Shown piece by piece: positions 1 through 7,219 of a stretch of DNA of 36,366 bases. Made by a program: the position numbers and the translations under genes. The notes under the pieces are model-generated. The model worked only from the letters and a program-made list of their open reading frames with translations. It ran no database searches and was not told the DNA's origin. Location of the stretch: positions 1 to 36,366 of the forward strand of contig JAFRLF010000152.1 in NCBI GenBank assembly GCA_017431365.1. Direction: 5' to 3'. Each line of letters opens with the position of its first letter. Position 1 is the stretch's first letter. The DNA comes from Clostridia bacterium. Its GTDB lineage: Bacteria; Bacillota; Clostridia; Christensenellales; Aristaeellaceae.

Positions 1-1
1 C

Positions 2-88
2 GCTCTCTCTGATGAGCTAAACAAAAGGCTCAAAGGCGCAAGCATTTCAAAGATAGCCCAGCCTGAAAAATATGAGCTTCTTTTCACG
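2..88 (+). pseudogene. RqcH/FbpA (NFACT) N-terminal fragment, truncated at both ends
   Basis: Reading from base 2 gives an open frame with DELNKRLKG and ISKIAQPEKYELLF. This matches the N-terminal pattern of the RqcH/FbpA (YloA) family, where ELN..L.GG.I.KI.QP.K.E... follows about eight residues from the start. In that family the protein recognises obstructed 50S subunits and recruits tRNA-Ala for C-terminal tailing. Only about 29 residues are present. The start lies off the window, and homology stops where 16S rRNA sequence begins, at about position 89. The base composition is visibly more A/T-rich than the rest of the window. It is either a true gene interrupted by a rearrangement or, more likely, a mis-joined piece of another locus. 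Confidence 0.5.
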
Positions 89-126
89 AGCGTTCGTCCT
101 GAGCCAGGATCAAACTCTTTTGTTCA
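89..126 (-). rRNA. rrs: 16S rRNA, 5' terminal ~38 nt only
   Basis: Read on the minus strand, positions 118 down to 89 contain the universal 16S 5' sequence AGAGTTTGATCCTGGCTCAG followed by GACGAACGCT. The expected continuation (GGCGGCGTGCC...) is absent. The sequence switches instead to an unrelated protein-coding frame. The mature 5' end is placed at about 126 by analogy with other bacteria. A leader and a consensus promoter lie directly upstream, so this end of the gene looks authentic and the truncation is at the other side. Confidence 0.9.
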
Positions 127-266
127 ATCCTTTTCGTCTACCACAGGCGCCAACCTGCCGTAAACGCGTTTAACTCATTCCTGAATCTGACTGTCTCTTT
201 CTTCGTCTCTCTCTATATCGTTTTCAAGGATCGCTGGCCGTTCGCTGCGCCCTCGCGCAAGGAACA
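127..266 (-). other. rRNA operon leader
   Basis: This is the untranslated leader between the rrn promoter and the 16S 5' end. On the minus strand it carries CCTTGAAAAC, a motif common in Firmicutes rrn leaders, followed by a purine-rich stretch. It also holds a perfect 12-bp palindrome TAAACGCGTTTA at 161-172 and the pair CAGG/CCTG at 144-157, possible parts of the processing stalk. No reading frame here looks coding. Confidence 0.6.
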
Positions 267-272
267 GGTGGT

Positions 273-301
273 ATTATAGCGCAAACCAAGCCCCGTGTCA
301 A
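273..301 (-). promoter_or_regulatory. rRNA operon promoter
   Basis: On the minus strand there is a perfect -35 TTGACA (296-301), a 17-bp spacer and a perfect -10 TATAAT (273-278). This is the expected strength for an rrn promoter. Transcription would start near 266 and run toward the 16S end. The preceding cell-wall operon is codirectional and no convincing terminator separates it from this promoter. Confidence 0.9.
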
Positions 302-413
302 GCACAAATTTGTTTGCCTGAAAACACCTGTTCTTACTAATATATGCACATGATTTTTGCATGTTTCTTCGTTGTTAAAAGAACGAAAACCTGCCTAGGG
401 GCGTGCCGCAATG

Positions 414-1814
414 TCAGATCAAGTCGATGGCGTCTTTCAGAACGCGCCCGGCCAGCTGAGACGCCAGCTGACTCCCCGCGCCGCCGTTTTCGATGACCAC
501 GGCGATGGCGTACGGGCAGGTTTCACTGTCGATATACCCCACGAACCAGGAGTGGGGCTGGACCGTCTTGTCGTTGCTCACCTCGGCGGAGCCCGTCTTT
601 CCGCAGACGGTATACCCGCTGATCCTTGCGCGCGATCCCGTGCCCGAGGCGACGGCCGCGTCCATGTAGTCCGCGATGATCGAAGCCGTCGAGCTGCTCA
701 TCAGTCGGCGGTACGGCGCGCTCGTCATCCTGGAGCGCACCATGCCCGTCGCGCCGCTGATCTGGCGGATCAGTTTCGGCTCCATGGCCACGCCCTGATT
801 TGCGACAGCGCCGGCGATCACGGCCATGTGCATGGGCGTCACGAGCAGGCGTCCCTGCCCCACCGCCGTCCAGGCCAGCTCGTACACCGACCCGATGTCA
901 CGGCGGAACTGCGACGCGTAGAGCATGATATCCGAAAAGGTGAAGTCGTCGTTGAAGCCGAAGCTCTCCGCCGTGCGCTGCAGCGCCCGCGACCCGAGAT
1001 CATACCCTATCCCGGCGAAGGTCACGTTGCAGCTCTGAACGAAAGCCTGTCTGAGGCCGATGTTGCCGTGTACGGCCGTGCCCGAGAGGCACGTCACCAC
1101 GCCTTCGCCGAAGGACCTGCTGCCCTGACAGGAGAAGGTCCTGTTCTCGATGTCGGAGATGTTTTCCAGGGCGCTGGCCAGCGTGACGATCTTGAACGTC
1201 GACCCCGGCGTATACTGCCCCTGAAGGCACCGGTTCATAAACGCGCTGTCCGCCACGTCGCCGCCGAGGTCGTCCGGATCGTATTCCGGCATGGACACCA
1301 TGGCCAGGATCTCGCCCGTTTTGTAATTCGTCACGACGACCGCGCCGTTATAGCCCGTGGGAAACGCTTGCCTGATGGCGCTGGAGAGGTTGGCGTCGAT
1401 GGTCAGCTGGATATTGTCGCCGCGGGCCTCGTCGCCGCTCAGCCACTGCCAGGTTCTGTCGATGACAGAACCGGACATGCCTAAAAGCGTCCCCGCGTGA
1501 AAGGTCTGCACGCCCGTGCCCGACATGCCCATCGTATCTCCCACCGTCTGCGACACCGCGAGGCGGATGGACATGTCTCCCGAGTACTGCCGCGTCCCGT
1601 CTGTGTTCGTCCAGGCCAGCAGATACCCGTCTCTGTCGCTGACGTTGCCCATAGTCACGGAGCTCTTTGCGCTGTTCAGGCGGGAATTGTAGCTGGAGAC
1701 CATCCATCGCGAGCCCTGCGTCTGCGCCGTATATCCGAACCATCCGCCCACGCCGATGAAGAGGATGATCAGCAGCGCCCCGACGAGGCGCATGTTCTTT
1801 CTCAGTTCCTTCAT
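414..1814 (-). CDS. Class B penicillin-binding protein (PbpA/FtsI-like transpeptidase)
   Basis: This is a peptidoglycan DD-transpeptidase of 466 aa. A single N-terminal membrane segment (about residues 9-29) is followed by an extracytoplasmic region. All three active-site motifs are visible: STFK with S205/K208, SCN at 261-263 and KTGS from K406. The transpeptidase context is typical (TPGSTFKIVT, CGKTGSAE). It is short for a class B PBP and resembles mycobacterial PbpA more than full-length FtsI or PBP2, with a reduced N-terminal pedestal. The start overlaps the stop of the upstream SEDS gene by 4 bp, indicating translational coupling, so the two probably form one glycan polymerase/transpeptidase pair. 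Whether it serves elongation, division or sporulation cannot be told from sequence. Confidence 0.93.
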   Translation of the reverse strand: MKELRKNMRLVGALLIILFIGVGGWFGYTAQTQGSRWMVSSYNSRLNSAKSSVTMGNVSDRDGYLLAWTNTDGTRQYSGDMSIRLAVSQTVGDTMGMSGTGVQTFHAGTLLGMSGSVIDRTWQWLSGDEARGDNIQLTIDANLSSAIRQAFPTGYNGAVVVTNYKTGEILAMVSMPEYDPDDLGGDVADSAFMNRCLQGQYTPGSTFKIVTLASALENISDIENRTFSCQGSRSFGEGVVTCLSGTAVHGNIGLRQAFVQSCNVTFAGIGYDLGSRALQRTAESFGFNDDFTFSDIMLYASQFRRDIGSVYELAWTAVGQGRLLVTPMHMAVIAGAVANQGVAMEPKLIRQISGATGMVRSRMTSAPYRRLMSSSTASIIADYMDAAVASGTGSRARISGYTVCGKTGSAEVSNDKTVQPHSWFVGYIDSETCPYAIAVVIENGGAGSQLASQLAGRVLKDAIDLI

Positions 1815-3124
1815 GCCCGACCTCCCTGCCAGGACGCCCGATCAACATCTCGCTGGTCCCTGTCAGCGTTGAGCGAGGATATGCCGAGCAGCACGCCCAC
1901 GCTCGTCATACAGCTCACCATGGACGAACCGCCCGCCGCCACGAAGGGCAGCGTCACGCCCGTGAGAGGAATGAGGCGTATATTCCCCCCGACGATCAGG
2001 AGCGTCTGCAGCCCGATCATCGCGACAATCCCGATGGCCGTCAGCGCGTGAAAGCTGTCCCGGCAGCTCATGGCGATGGATATCCCCCTGAGGACGATGA
2101 TCGCGTAGACGACCAGCAGGCAAAGGGCGAACACGAGGCCAAACTGCTCGCATATGGCGGCGAATATGAAATCAGAGTGGTAGAGGGGAATCAGGCGCGG
2201 CATCCCGAGCCCCAGCCCCATGCCAAACGCTCCCCCTGAACCAATCGCGATCAGAGCCTGTATCACCTGATACCCGCTGTCCGTGGGGTCCGCCCAGGGA
2301 TTTCGCCAGCTGGCGACGCGCCTCTTGACGTAATCAAAGGCGAAATACGCGCCGACGGCGCCCGCGGCGCCCGCGCCGAGCCCCGCCAGCGACAAAGGCG
2401 CGTTGCTGGTGGCTATATAGAATAAGATGATCGTCGTCAGAAAGTACAGAAGCAGCGCCCCCAGATCCCGCTCGAGGAGAAGCACGCCGCAGAGCGCCGC
2501 CCCGAAGCCGATGGCCAGCGCCTTCATCAAGGGGCTCTGGCGCTGGCTCAGACACATGGCGAGCACCATGGTCAGGGCGAGTTTGACGAACTCTGAGGGC
2601 TGAACCGATATCGACGACCCGATCGAGATCCAGTTGGTCGCGCCGTATTTTTCCTGTCCGATGGCCAGGGGCAGCGCGATCGCGCCCAGCGACAGAAGCA
2701 TGAAGGGCAGTTTCCAGCGCGACCACTTTTTCAGCGCGCGGATGAAAACGATCCCGCCCACCATGCCGACGAGGCCCACGCCGATGTTCTCGACCTGACC
2801 GAGCGGCGTCACAGCTGCCCGGGCTATGGCCGTCAGCGTCACGACGCCCGTGGAGCACAGAAACAGCACCAGCGTCAGTATGACCCTGTCGACGCGCCAG
2901 ACCTTCGGGAGGACGCGCAGGATGATAAAGGTCGCCGCGGGCATGGCGCCGGCCAGGATCAGCGCCTGCGCGTCGATGGGCTGCTGGCGAAAGGTCAGCA
3001 GCAGCATCGCCGTGGCCTGAAACAGCATGACGGCGTAACACAGAAGCGTTGTGTCCGCCTTGACCAGCGCGGCCCGCAGCGTTTTGTTTTTGTCATAGCT
3101 CACTTTATAAGTTGCCTTTGCCAT
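1811..3124 (-). CDS. SEDS-family peptidoglycan polymerase (FtsW/RodA/SpoVE)
   Basis: A 437-aa polytopic membrane protein with about ten hydrophobic segments. It has SEDS hallmarks: QPSEF at 175-179, ERDLGALLL with the conserved acidic residue D220 after it, and a C-terminal PLTGVTLPFVAAGGSS motif. SEDS proteins polymerise lipid II into glycan strands together with a class B PBP, here the overlapping downstream gene. Upstream, the FHA-protein stop is 3 bp from this start, so all three genes are likely cotranslated. The order FHA, SEDS, PBP resembles the actinobacterial fha-rodA-pbpA cluster and is frequent in Clostridia. FtsW and RodA roles cannot be separated here, so no symbol is given. Confidence 0.93.
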   Translation of the reverse strand: MAKATYKVSYDKNKTLRAALVKADTTLLCYAVMLFQATAMLLLTFRQQPIDAQALILAGAMPAATFIILRVLPKVWRVDRVILTLVLFLCSTGVVTLTAIARAAVTPLGQVENIGVGLVGMVGGIVFIRALKKWSRWKLPFMLLSLGAIALPLAIGQEKYGATNWISIGSSISVQPSEFVKLALTMVLAMCLSQRQSPLMKALAIGFGAALCGVLLLERDLGALLLYFLTTIILFYIATSNAPLSLAGLGAGAAGAVGAYFAFDYVKRRVASWRNPWADPTDSGYQVIQALIAIGSGGAFGMGLGLGMPRLIPLYHSDFIFAAICEQFGLVFALCLLVVYAIIVLRGISIAMSCRDSFHALTAIGIVAMIGLQTLLIVGGNIRLIPLTGVTLPFVAAGGSSMVSCMTSVGVLLGISSLNADRDQRDVDRASWQGGRA

Positions 3125-3127
3125 AGA

Positions 3128-3721
3128 TCACGCTTTTGTCGTCCGTTTCCGGGCGCGCTGCCCGGATCCGGGATTCTCCTCCCACACGTCTTCGAATTCG
3201 TCTTCGGAATAGACCTCCGGCAGGATCTGCTTCGGTTTTACGCTCTTTCGGTCGGAGGGACGCGCGTCCGCGACGTCGAAAAAGACCATCATCAGCGTGT
3301 ACTTCCCCACCTGGAGCCTGTCTCCGTCCCTGAGGACGTCGATGCCGTCCTCGTCCCTCGGCGAAGTGTACGTCGCCTTTCGGATGGGATGAAGGGTCAT
3401 CTCTCCGGGGCGGTAGGTCATAAAGATGTGCTTTTTCCGGATCCCCCGGCCGTGAAGCTGAATGTCGGCCTTTGAACCGGACCCCAGCACGGCTTCCTGC
3501 GGGACGAGAAAGCGCCCCTCCCGGCCGCGCCGCCGCGATCCGCCGGAAACCACCACCAATTCGCCCACGCAGCCCTGTCCGCCCTCCCAGGCTCTAAGGA
3601 CCTGCTCTTTTCTGTTGTCCCGGATGGCGGCCTTCCACGCCCTGAAGGCGACCAGCAGGCCAAGAAAGGCAAACCAGTACCGCGCTATATAGGCGAGCAG
3701 TTCATAGTTGTCTCTGTTCAA
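3128..3721 (-). CDS. Membrane-anchored FHA-domain protein
   Basis: A 197-aa protein with one membrane segment near the N-terminus (about residues 9-28) and a forkhead-associated domain at about 70-150. Visible FHA features are the strand containing VLGSGSKADIQL and the conserved K-H of RKKHIF. The domain normally binds phosphothreonine, so the protein may couple a Ser/Thr kinase signal to the SEDS/PBP pair encoded directly downstream; no kinase is in this window. The C-terminal ~45 residues are charged and probably disordered. I chose the TTG start at 3721 because AGGAGG (3730-3735) lies 8 nt upstream. The alternative GTG at 3730 overlaps this ribosome binding site. Confidence 0.85.
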   Translation of the reverse strand: MNRDNYELLAYIARYWFAFLGLLVAFRAWKAAIRDNRKEQVLRAWEGGQGCVGELVVVSGGSRRRGREGRFLVPQEAVLGSGSKADIQLHGRGIRKKHIFMTYRPGEMTLHPIRKATYTSPRDEDGIDVLRDGDRLQVGKYTLMMVFFDVADARPSDRKSVKPKQILPEVYSEDEFEDVWEENPGSGQRARKRTTKA

Positions 3722-3783
3722 GGCCGTCACCTCCTCGGATAAACGCCAGTCAAACGCGGAACGCGCCTGAAAAACAAAATCTC

Positions 3784-3795
3784 TTTATAAGTATA
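3784..3795 (-). promoter_or_regulatory. Possible -10 region for the FHA-SEDS-PBP operon
   Basis: On the minus strand TATACT (3790-3795) is followed by TATAAA (3784-3789) about 50-60 nt before the FHA ribosome binding site. No good -35 hexamer lies at the right distance, so this is a tentative assignment. Confidence 0.3.
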
Positions 3796-3887
3796 ACACA
3801 TAAACGCCTCTACCGCGTCCTTTCGATGCCGGCGCGTCCTTTTTCATCGGAATTTTAACAATTATTCTCGCATGGCGGCAAAAACCG

Positions 3888-3916
3888 TTGACAGACCGCT
3901 CCGGAATATGTATAAT
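3888..3916 (+). promoter_or_regulatory. Promoter of the CUT1 sugar transporter operon
   Basis: Perfect -35 TTGACA (3888-3893), 17-bp spacer and perfect -10 TATAAT (3911-3916). The predicted leader is about 40 nt and ends with AGGAGG (3948-3953), 9 nt before the ATG of the binding-protein gene. Such a strong promoter on a sugar transporter usually needs a repressor. See the overlapping inverted repeat. Confidence 0.88.
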
Positions 3917-3927
3917 GCGGGTATTCC
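3903..3927. promoter_or_regulatory. Inverted repeat straddling the -10: candidate operator
   Basis: GGAATA (3903-3908) and TATTCC (3922-3927) are exact inverted copies separated by 13 bp, and the -10 hexamer lies between them. This geometry fits a repressor operator. The regulator is not identifiable and no regulator gene lies next to the operon. Confidence 0.4.
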
Positions 3928-3962
3928 AGGTTATTTTTAGTTTAACAAGGAGGTTTTGGATC

Positions 3963-5240
3963 ATGAAGAAAGTCCTGTCCCTGGCGCTCTGTCTCATGAT
4001 GCTGGCGTCGCTGGCCGTCGCCGCGCAGGCCGAGGAGACCATTACGCTCTACATGGTCGAATCGCTGACCAGCCCGTCCCGTTCCGCGGTCCTGCAGGAG
4101 ATCATCGCCTCCTACGAGGCCGACCATCCGAACATCCACATCGAACTGGTATCTCCGCCCCTGGAAACGGCTGACCAGAAGATCTACCAGATGCTGGCCA
4201 ACGGCGCGGACATCGACATCCTGGAAGTGCGCGACATCAACGTCGGCATGATGACCGCCAACGAGTACGTCATCCCGCTGGACGACTACGTCGCCAACTG
4301 GGCCGACGCGGCCACCCTCTCCGACTCCGTCGAAGCCACCGCCACACTGGTGGGCGACGCCTACTACCTGATCCCGTACGGGTTCTACCGCAAGATGGTG
4401 TACTACCGTTCCGACTGGTTTGAAGAGGCCGGTCTGAGCGCGCCCACCACCTGGGAAGAGCTCATCGAGGATTGCAAGCTCCTCACCGATCCGGAGAAGG
4501 GCCGTTACGGCTTTACTTTCCGCGGCGGTTCCGGCGGATCCGGCTACTACAACATGCTGCTTCTGGACAACCTGGGCGAAGCGGCGCTGGACAACACGCA
4601 GAACCTGATCCTGGCCGACCACTCCGGCACCATCTACTCCACCGAAACGGCTGTGGAGACCCTCAAACAGTACAAGGACCTGTATGAGAACGGCTCTCCC
4701 AAGGACTCCATCACCTGGGGCTATCCGGATCAGGTGCAGGCCTTCACCTCCGGCGTCACGGCCCTGCTGATCCAGGATCCCGAGGTCGTCGCCTCCTGCG
4801 AGGCCAGCATGGAGCCCGGCACCTGGGCGACCTGCCCGATGCCTCAGGGCGCTTCCGGCCAGGACGCCTTCTTCCCGGGATACGCCGGCTGGGGCATCAG
4901 CCACTGCTGCGAGCATCCGGACGAGGCGTGGGATTTCATCGCCTATCTGAGCAATCCCGAGAACAACGTCAAGTTCGCCGAAGTGTATTCCACCATCCCG
5001 ATCCACGTGAACGCGGCCGATTACTCCGAGTTCTTCTCCACGGGCGCTTTCGCGGCCTATACCGAGATGGACAACCGTCCCGACGACTACTTCTTCTCCT
5101 GCGGCATGTTCAAGTATGAGCGCAACAGCGCCTTCGGCACCACGGCCGATCCCACTGTGCAGGCTTATCTGATGGGCGATTACACAGAAGAAGAATGCCT
5201 GAGCATTCTGGACGAGTTCTGGGCAGACGTCATCGAATAA
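3963..5240 (+). CDS. CUT1 ABC transporter sugar-binding protein (family 1 SBP)
   Basis: A 425-aa extracellular solute-binding protein, MalE/UgpB-like. After a signal sequence the mature region shows the family layout: an N-terminal lobe with SYEADHPNIHIEL, the hinge-side AYYLIPYGFYRKMVYYRSDWFEEAGL, and PTTWEELIEDCKLLTD. The signal peptide ends in AAQA before EET, a signal peptidase I site, and has no lipobox cysteine, which is unusual for a monoderm. Two permease genes follow on the same strand and no ATPase is encoded, as for CUT1 systems served by a shared MsmK-type ATPase. The start at 3963 is fixed by AGGAGG 9 nt upstream. The substrate cannot be read from the sequence. Confidence 0.9.
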   Translation: MKKVLSLALCLMMLASLAVAAQAEETITLYMVESLTSPSRSAVLQEIIASYEADHPNIHIELVSPPLETADQKIYQMLANGADIDILEVRDINVGMMTANEYVIPLDDYVANWADAATLSDSVEATATLVGDAYYLIPYGFYRKMVYYRSDWFEEAGLSAPTTWEELIEDCKLLTDPEKGRYGFTFRGGSGGSGYYNMLLLDNLGEAALDNTQNLILADHSGTIYSTETAVETLKQYKDLYENGSPKDSITWGYPDQVQAFTSGVTALLIQDPEVVASCEASMEPGTWATCPMPQGASGQDAFFPGYAGWGISHCCEHPDEAWDFIAYLSNPENNVKFAEVYSTIPIHVNAADYSEFFSTGAFAAYTEMDNRPDDYFFSCGMFKYERNSAFGTTADPTVQAYLMGDYTEEECLSILDEFWADVIE

Positions 5241-5258
5241 TCGAAGCACATTTCCTCG

Positions 5259-5287
5259 GACGGAGCCGCCCGCGTGGTGGCTCCGTC
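5259..5287 (+). promoter_or_regulatory. Intercistronic hairpin between binding protein and permease genes
   Basis: A perfect 9-bp stem GACGGAGCC (5259-5267) / GGCTCCGTC (5279-5287) with an 11-nt loop lies 18 nt after the binding-protein stop. Only a weak T-rich stretch follows, so it is more likely a partial terminator or mRNA-stabilising element. Such an element would let the binding protein be made in excess over the permeases. Confidence 0.6.
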
Positions 5288-5352
5288 GATTTCTATCGTT
5301 CGGGACGACGAGGTGTTTCTCCCCTCTCCGGACGTGAAAGGCGGGCTCAGAC

Positions 5353-6270
5353 GTGAAATCTCAACCGATCAACAAGAAAAAAGGCCTGGGGCAGACGCGC
5401 TTCATCATCCTGATGCTGATGCCCGGGTTTTTGCTGGTGGCGCTGTTTACCTATTTCCCGGCCATCAAGGGCGTCACCATGGCCTTCCAGAATTATACGC
5501 TGTACACCATGCGAAACGTCAAGTGGATCGGGCTTAAAAACTTTCAGGCGATCTTCAAAAACCGCGAATTCCTGATGGCCATCCCCAATACGCTGCGCTG
5601 GGTCGGGTTTTCACTGTTTTTTCAGTTCGTCATCGGATTTACGCTGGCCCTGTTCCTTAAGGCCAAATTCCATGGCCGCGGCCTTTATCAGGGGTCGATC
5701 TGCTTCCCCTGGGCCATTTCCGGGTTCCTCATCGGCATCACGTTCAAATGGATCTACAACGGGTCGTACGGGCCGCTCAATGACATACTCATTCGGCTCG
5801 GGCTGGTCACACGGGCCAATCCCGTCGGGTTTTTGTCGGATCCGAAGTTCGCCATGCCCTCCGTCATCGTGGCCAACGTCTGGTACGGCATACCGTTCTT
5901 CGTCATCATGATCCAGGCCGCGCTTCAGGGCGTGTCCGAGGACCTGTACGAGGCGGCGGATATCGACGGTGCCAGCGTCGTGCAGAAATTTTTCAACATC
6001 ACGATTCCCTCCATCCGCTCGGTGCTGATCCTGACGACGCTCCTGCGGGTGATCTGGATATTCAATTCGGCGGAGCTGATTTACGCCCTGACCGACGGCA
6101 ACCCCGCCGGACGGACGCACACCGTCACCTCGAAGATGCTCAACCTGATCATGTCCGAGGGCGATTACGGCAAGGCCAGCGCCGTAGGCGTCATCATCAT
6201 CGCCGTGATGGCGACCTTCGCGGCCTTCTACATCGCGGCGACGAAATTCGAACAGGAAGATGGTGACTGA
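5353..6270 (+). CDS. CUT1 ABC transporter permease (MalF/UgpA-like)
   Basis: A 305-aa inner-membrane permease with six predicted membrane segments. The cytoplasmic EAA loop is clear (EAADIDGASVVQKFFNITIP), the docking site for the ATPase. The N-terminus (FIILMLMPGFLLVALFTYFP) is typical of the MalF-type subunit of CUT1 importers. It starts with GTG at 5353 with only a weak purine-rich ribosome binding site, and lies 112 bp after the binding-protein gene across a hairpin. Two bases separate its stop from the next permease start, so the two subunits are translationally coupled and probably form the heterodimeric channel. Confidence 0.92.
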   Translation: MKSQPINKKKGLGQTRFIILMLMPGFLLVALFTYFPAIKGVTMAFQNYTLYTMRNVKWIGLKNFQAIFKNREFLMAIPNTLRWVGFSLFFQFVIGFTLALFLKAKFHGRGLYQGSICFPWAISGFLIGITFKWIYNGSYGPLNDILIRLGLVTRANPVGFLSDPKFAMPSVIVANVWYGIPFFVIMIQAALQGVSEDLYEAADIDGASVVQKFFNITIPSIRSVLILTTLLRVIWIFNSAELIYALTDGNPAGRTHTVTSKMLNLIMSEGDYGKASAVGVIIIAVMATFAAFYIAATKFEQEDGD

Positions 6271-6272
6271 CT

Positions 6273-7115
6273 ATGAAAAAGAGCGGCGCAAAACATACCG
6301 TCTATCTGATCGTCAAGGTCATCGTCCTGCTGTCCTTCCTGACCGTCGTGCTGTTCCCCTTCTACTGGCTGTTCCAGACATCGTTCAAGACGCCCAGGGA
6401 CATCGCTCAGTTCCCGCCGACGTATCTGCCGAACCCCTTCGTGTGGGACAATTACGCCACCATTTTCCGCATGCAGAACTTCGGGCGATATATCATGAAC
6501 TCCGTCAGCGTGTCGCTGGTGGCGTCGTTCATGTGCGTGCTGATCGGTTTGCTCGGGTCCTATGTCCTGGCGCGGTTCGACTTCAAGGGCAAATCGAAGA
6601 TCCTGATGTTCTATCTGATCACGCAGATGATCCCCGGTTTCCTCGGCATGGCGGCGCTGTACACCATGATCAGCAAGTTCGGCATGATGGACAAGCTGAC
6701 CACGCTGATGATCCTGTACACGGTCATGCTGATCCCCTACTGCACGATCACGCTGCGGGGATTCTTCGCCCAGGTGCCCCGCGCCCTTGAGGAGGCTGCT
6801 CAGATCGACGGCTGCAACCGCGTGGCGGCCCTGTTCCGGGTCATTCTGCCCGTCATCCTCCCGGGCGTCAGCGCGACGTTCATGTTCTCTTTCGTGCAGT
6901 GCTGGAACGAGGTCTTCAGCGCGATCATGTACATCAACCGCTCCTCGAGCTACACCATTCCGGTCGCGCTGAACTCTCTGGTCCTGAAATACGACGTCAA
7001 GTGGGGCGAGCTGTCCGCCGGCGCGGTCATCTCCATCGTCCCCTCCATCGGCATGTTCGCCTTTGCCCAGAAATACATCGCCTCCGGCCTGGTGAACGGC
7101 GCCGTCAAGGGATGA
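6273..7115 (+). CDS. CUT1 ABC transporter permease (MalG/UgpE-like)
   Basis: A 280-aa permease with six membrane segments. The N-terminal FPFYWLFQTSFKTPRDI is the usual MalG-type signature after the first segment. The EAA loop reads EEAAQIDGCNRVAALFRVIL. It pairs with the upstream MalF-like protein to form the membrane channel of the sugar importer. It is the last gene of the operon: a strong terminator hairpin follows 37 bp after the stop. No ATP-binding subunit is present, so an ATPase encoded elsewhere must energise the system. Confidence 0.92.
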   Translation: MKKSGAKHTVYLIVKVIVLLSFLTVVLFPFYWLFQTSFKTPRDIAQFPPTYLPNPFVWDNYATIFRMQNFGRYIMNSVSVSLVASFMCVLIGLLGSYVLARFDFKGKSKILMFYLITQMIPGFLGMAALYTMISKFGMMDKLTTLMILYTVMLIPYCTITLRGFFAQVPRALEEAAQIDGCNRVAALFRVILPVILPGVSATFMFSFVQCWNEVFSAIMYINRSSSYTIPVALNSLVLKYDVKWGELSAGAVISIVPSIGMFAFAQKYIASGLVNGAVKG

Positions 7116-7152
7116 CGCCTCTCTTCCGGCCTAAGGCCCTGATCCCGATGAA

Positions 7153-7186
7153 AAGCCGCGTGACCGTAAGACGGAACACGCGGCTT
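7153..7186. terminator. Bidirectional intrinsic terminator between convergent operons
   Basis: A perfect 10-bp stem AAGCCGCGTG (7153-7162) / CACGCGGCTT (7177-7186) with a 14-nt loop. T-rich sequence follows in both directions: CTTTGTT on the plus strand and GGCTTTTCA on the minus strand. It sits between the end of the CUT1 operon and the end of the minus-strand exporter operon. Confidence 0.8.
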
Positions 7187-7219
7187 CTTTGTTCAGTTTG
7201 GCGCCCGATGGTCGGGCTT

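Noticed and set aside
368..387. Terminator between the PBP gene and the rrn promoter (TTCGTT / AACGAA inverted repeat)
   Set aside because: The stem is only six A/T-rich pairs with no T-run on the minus strand, so it is unlikely to terminate.
3942..5249. A 435-codon open frame antisense to the sugar-binding-protein gene
   Set aside because: The opposite strand has a promoter, ribosome binding site, signal peptide and family match. The antisense frame has none of these.
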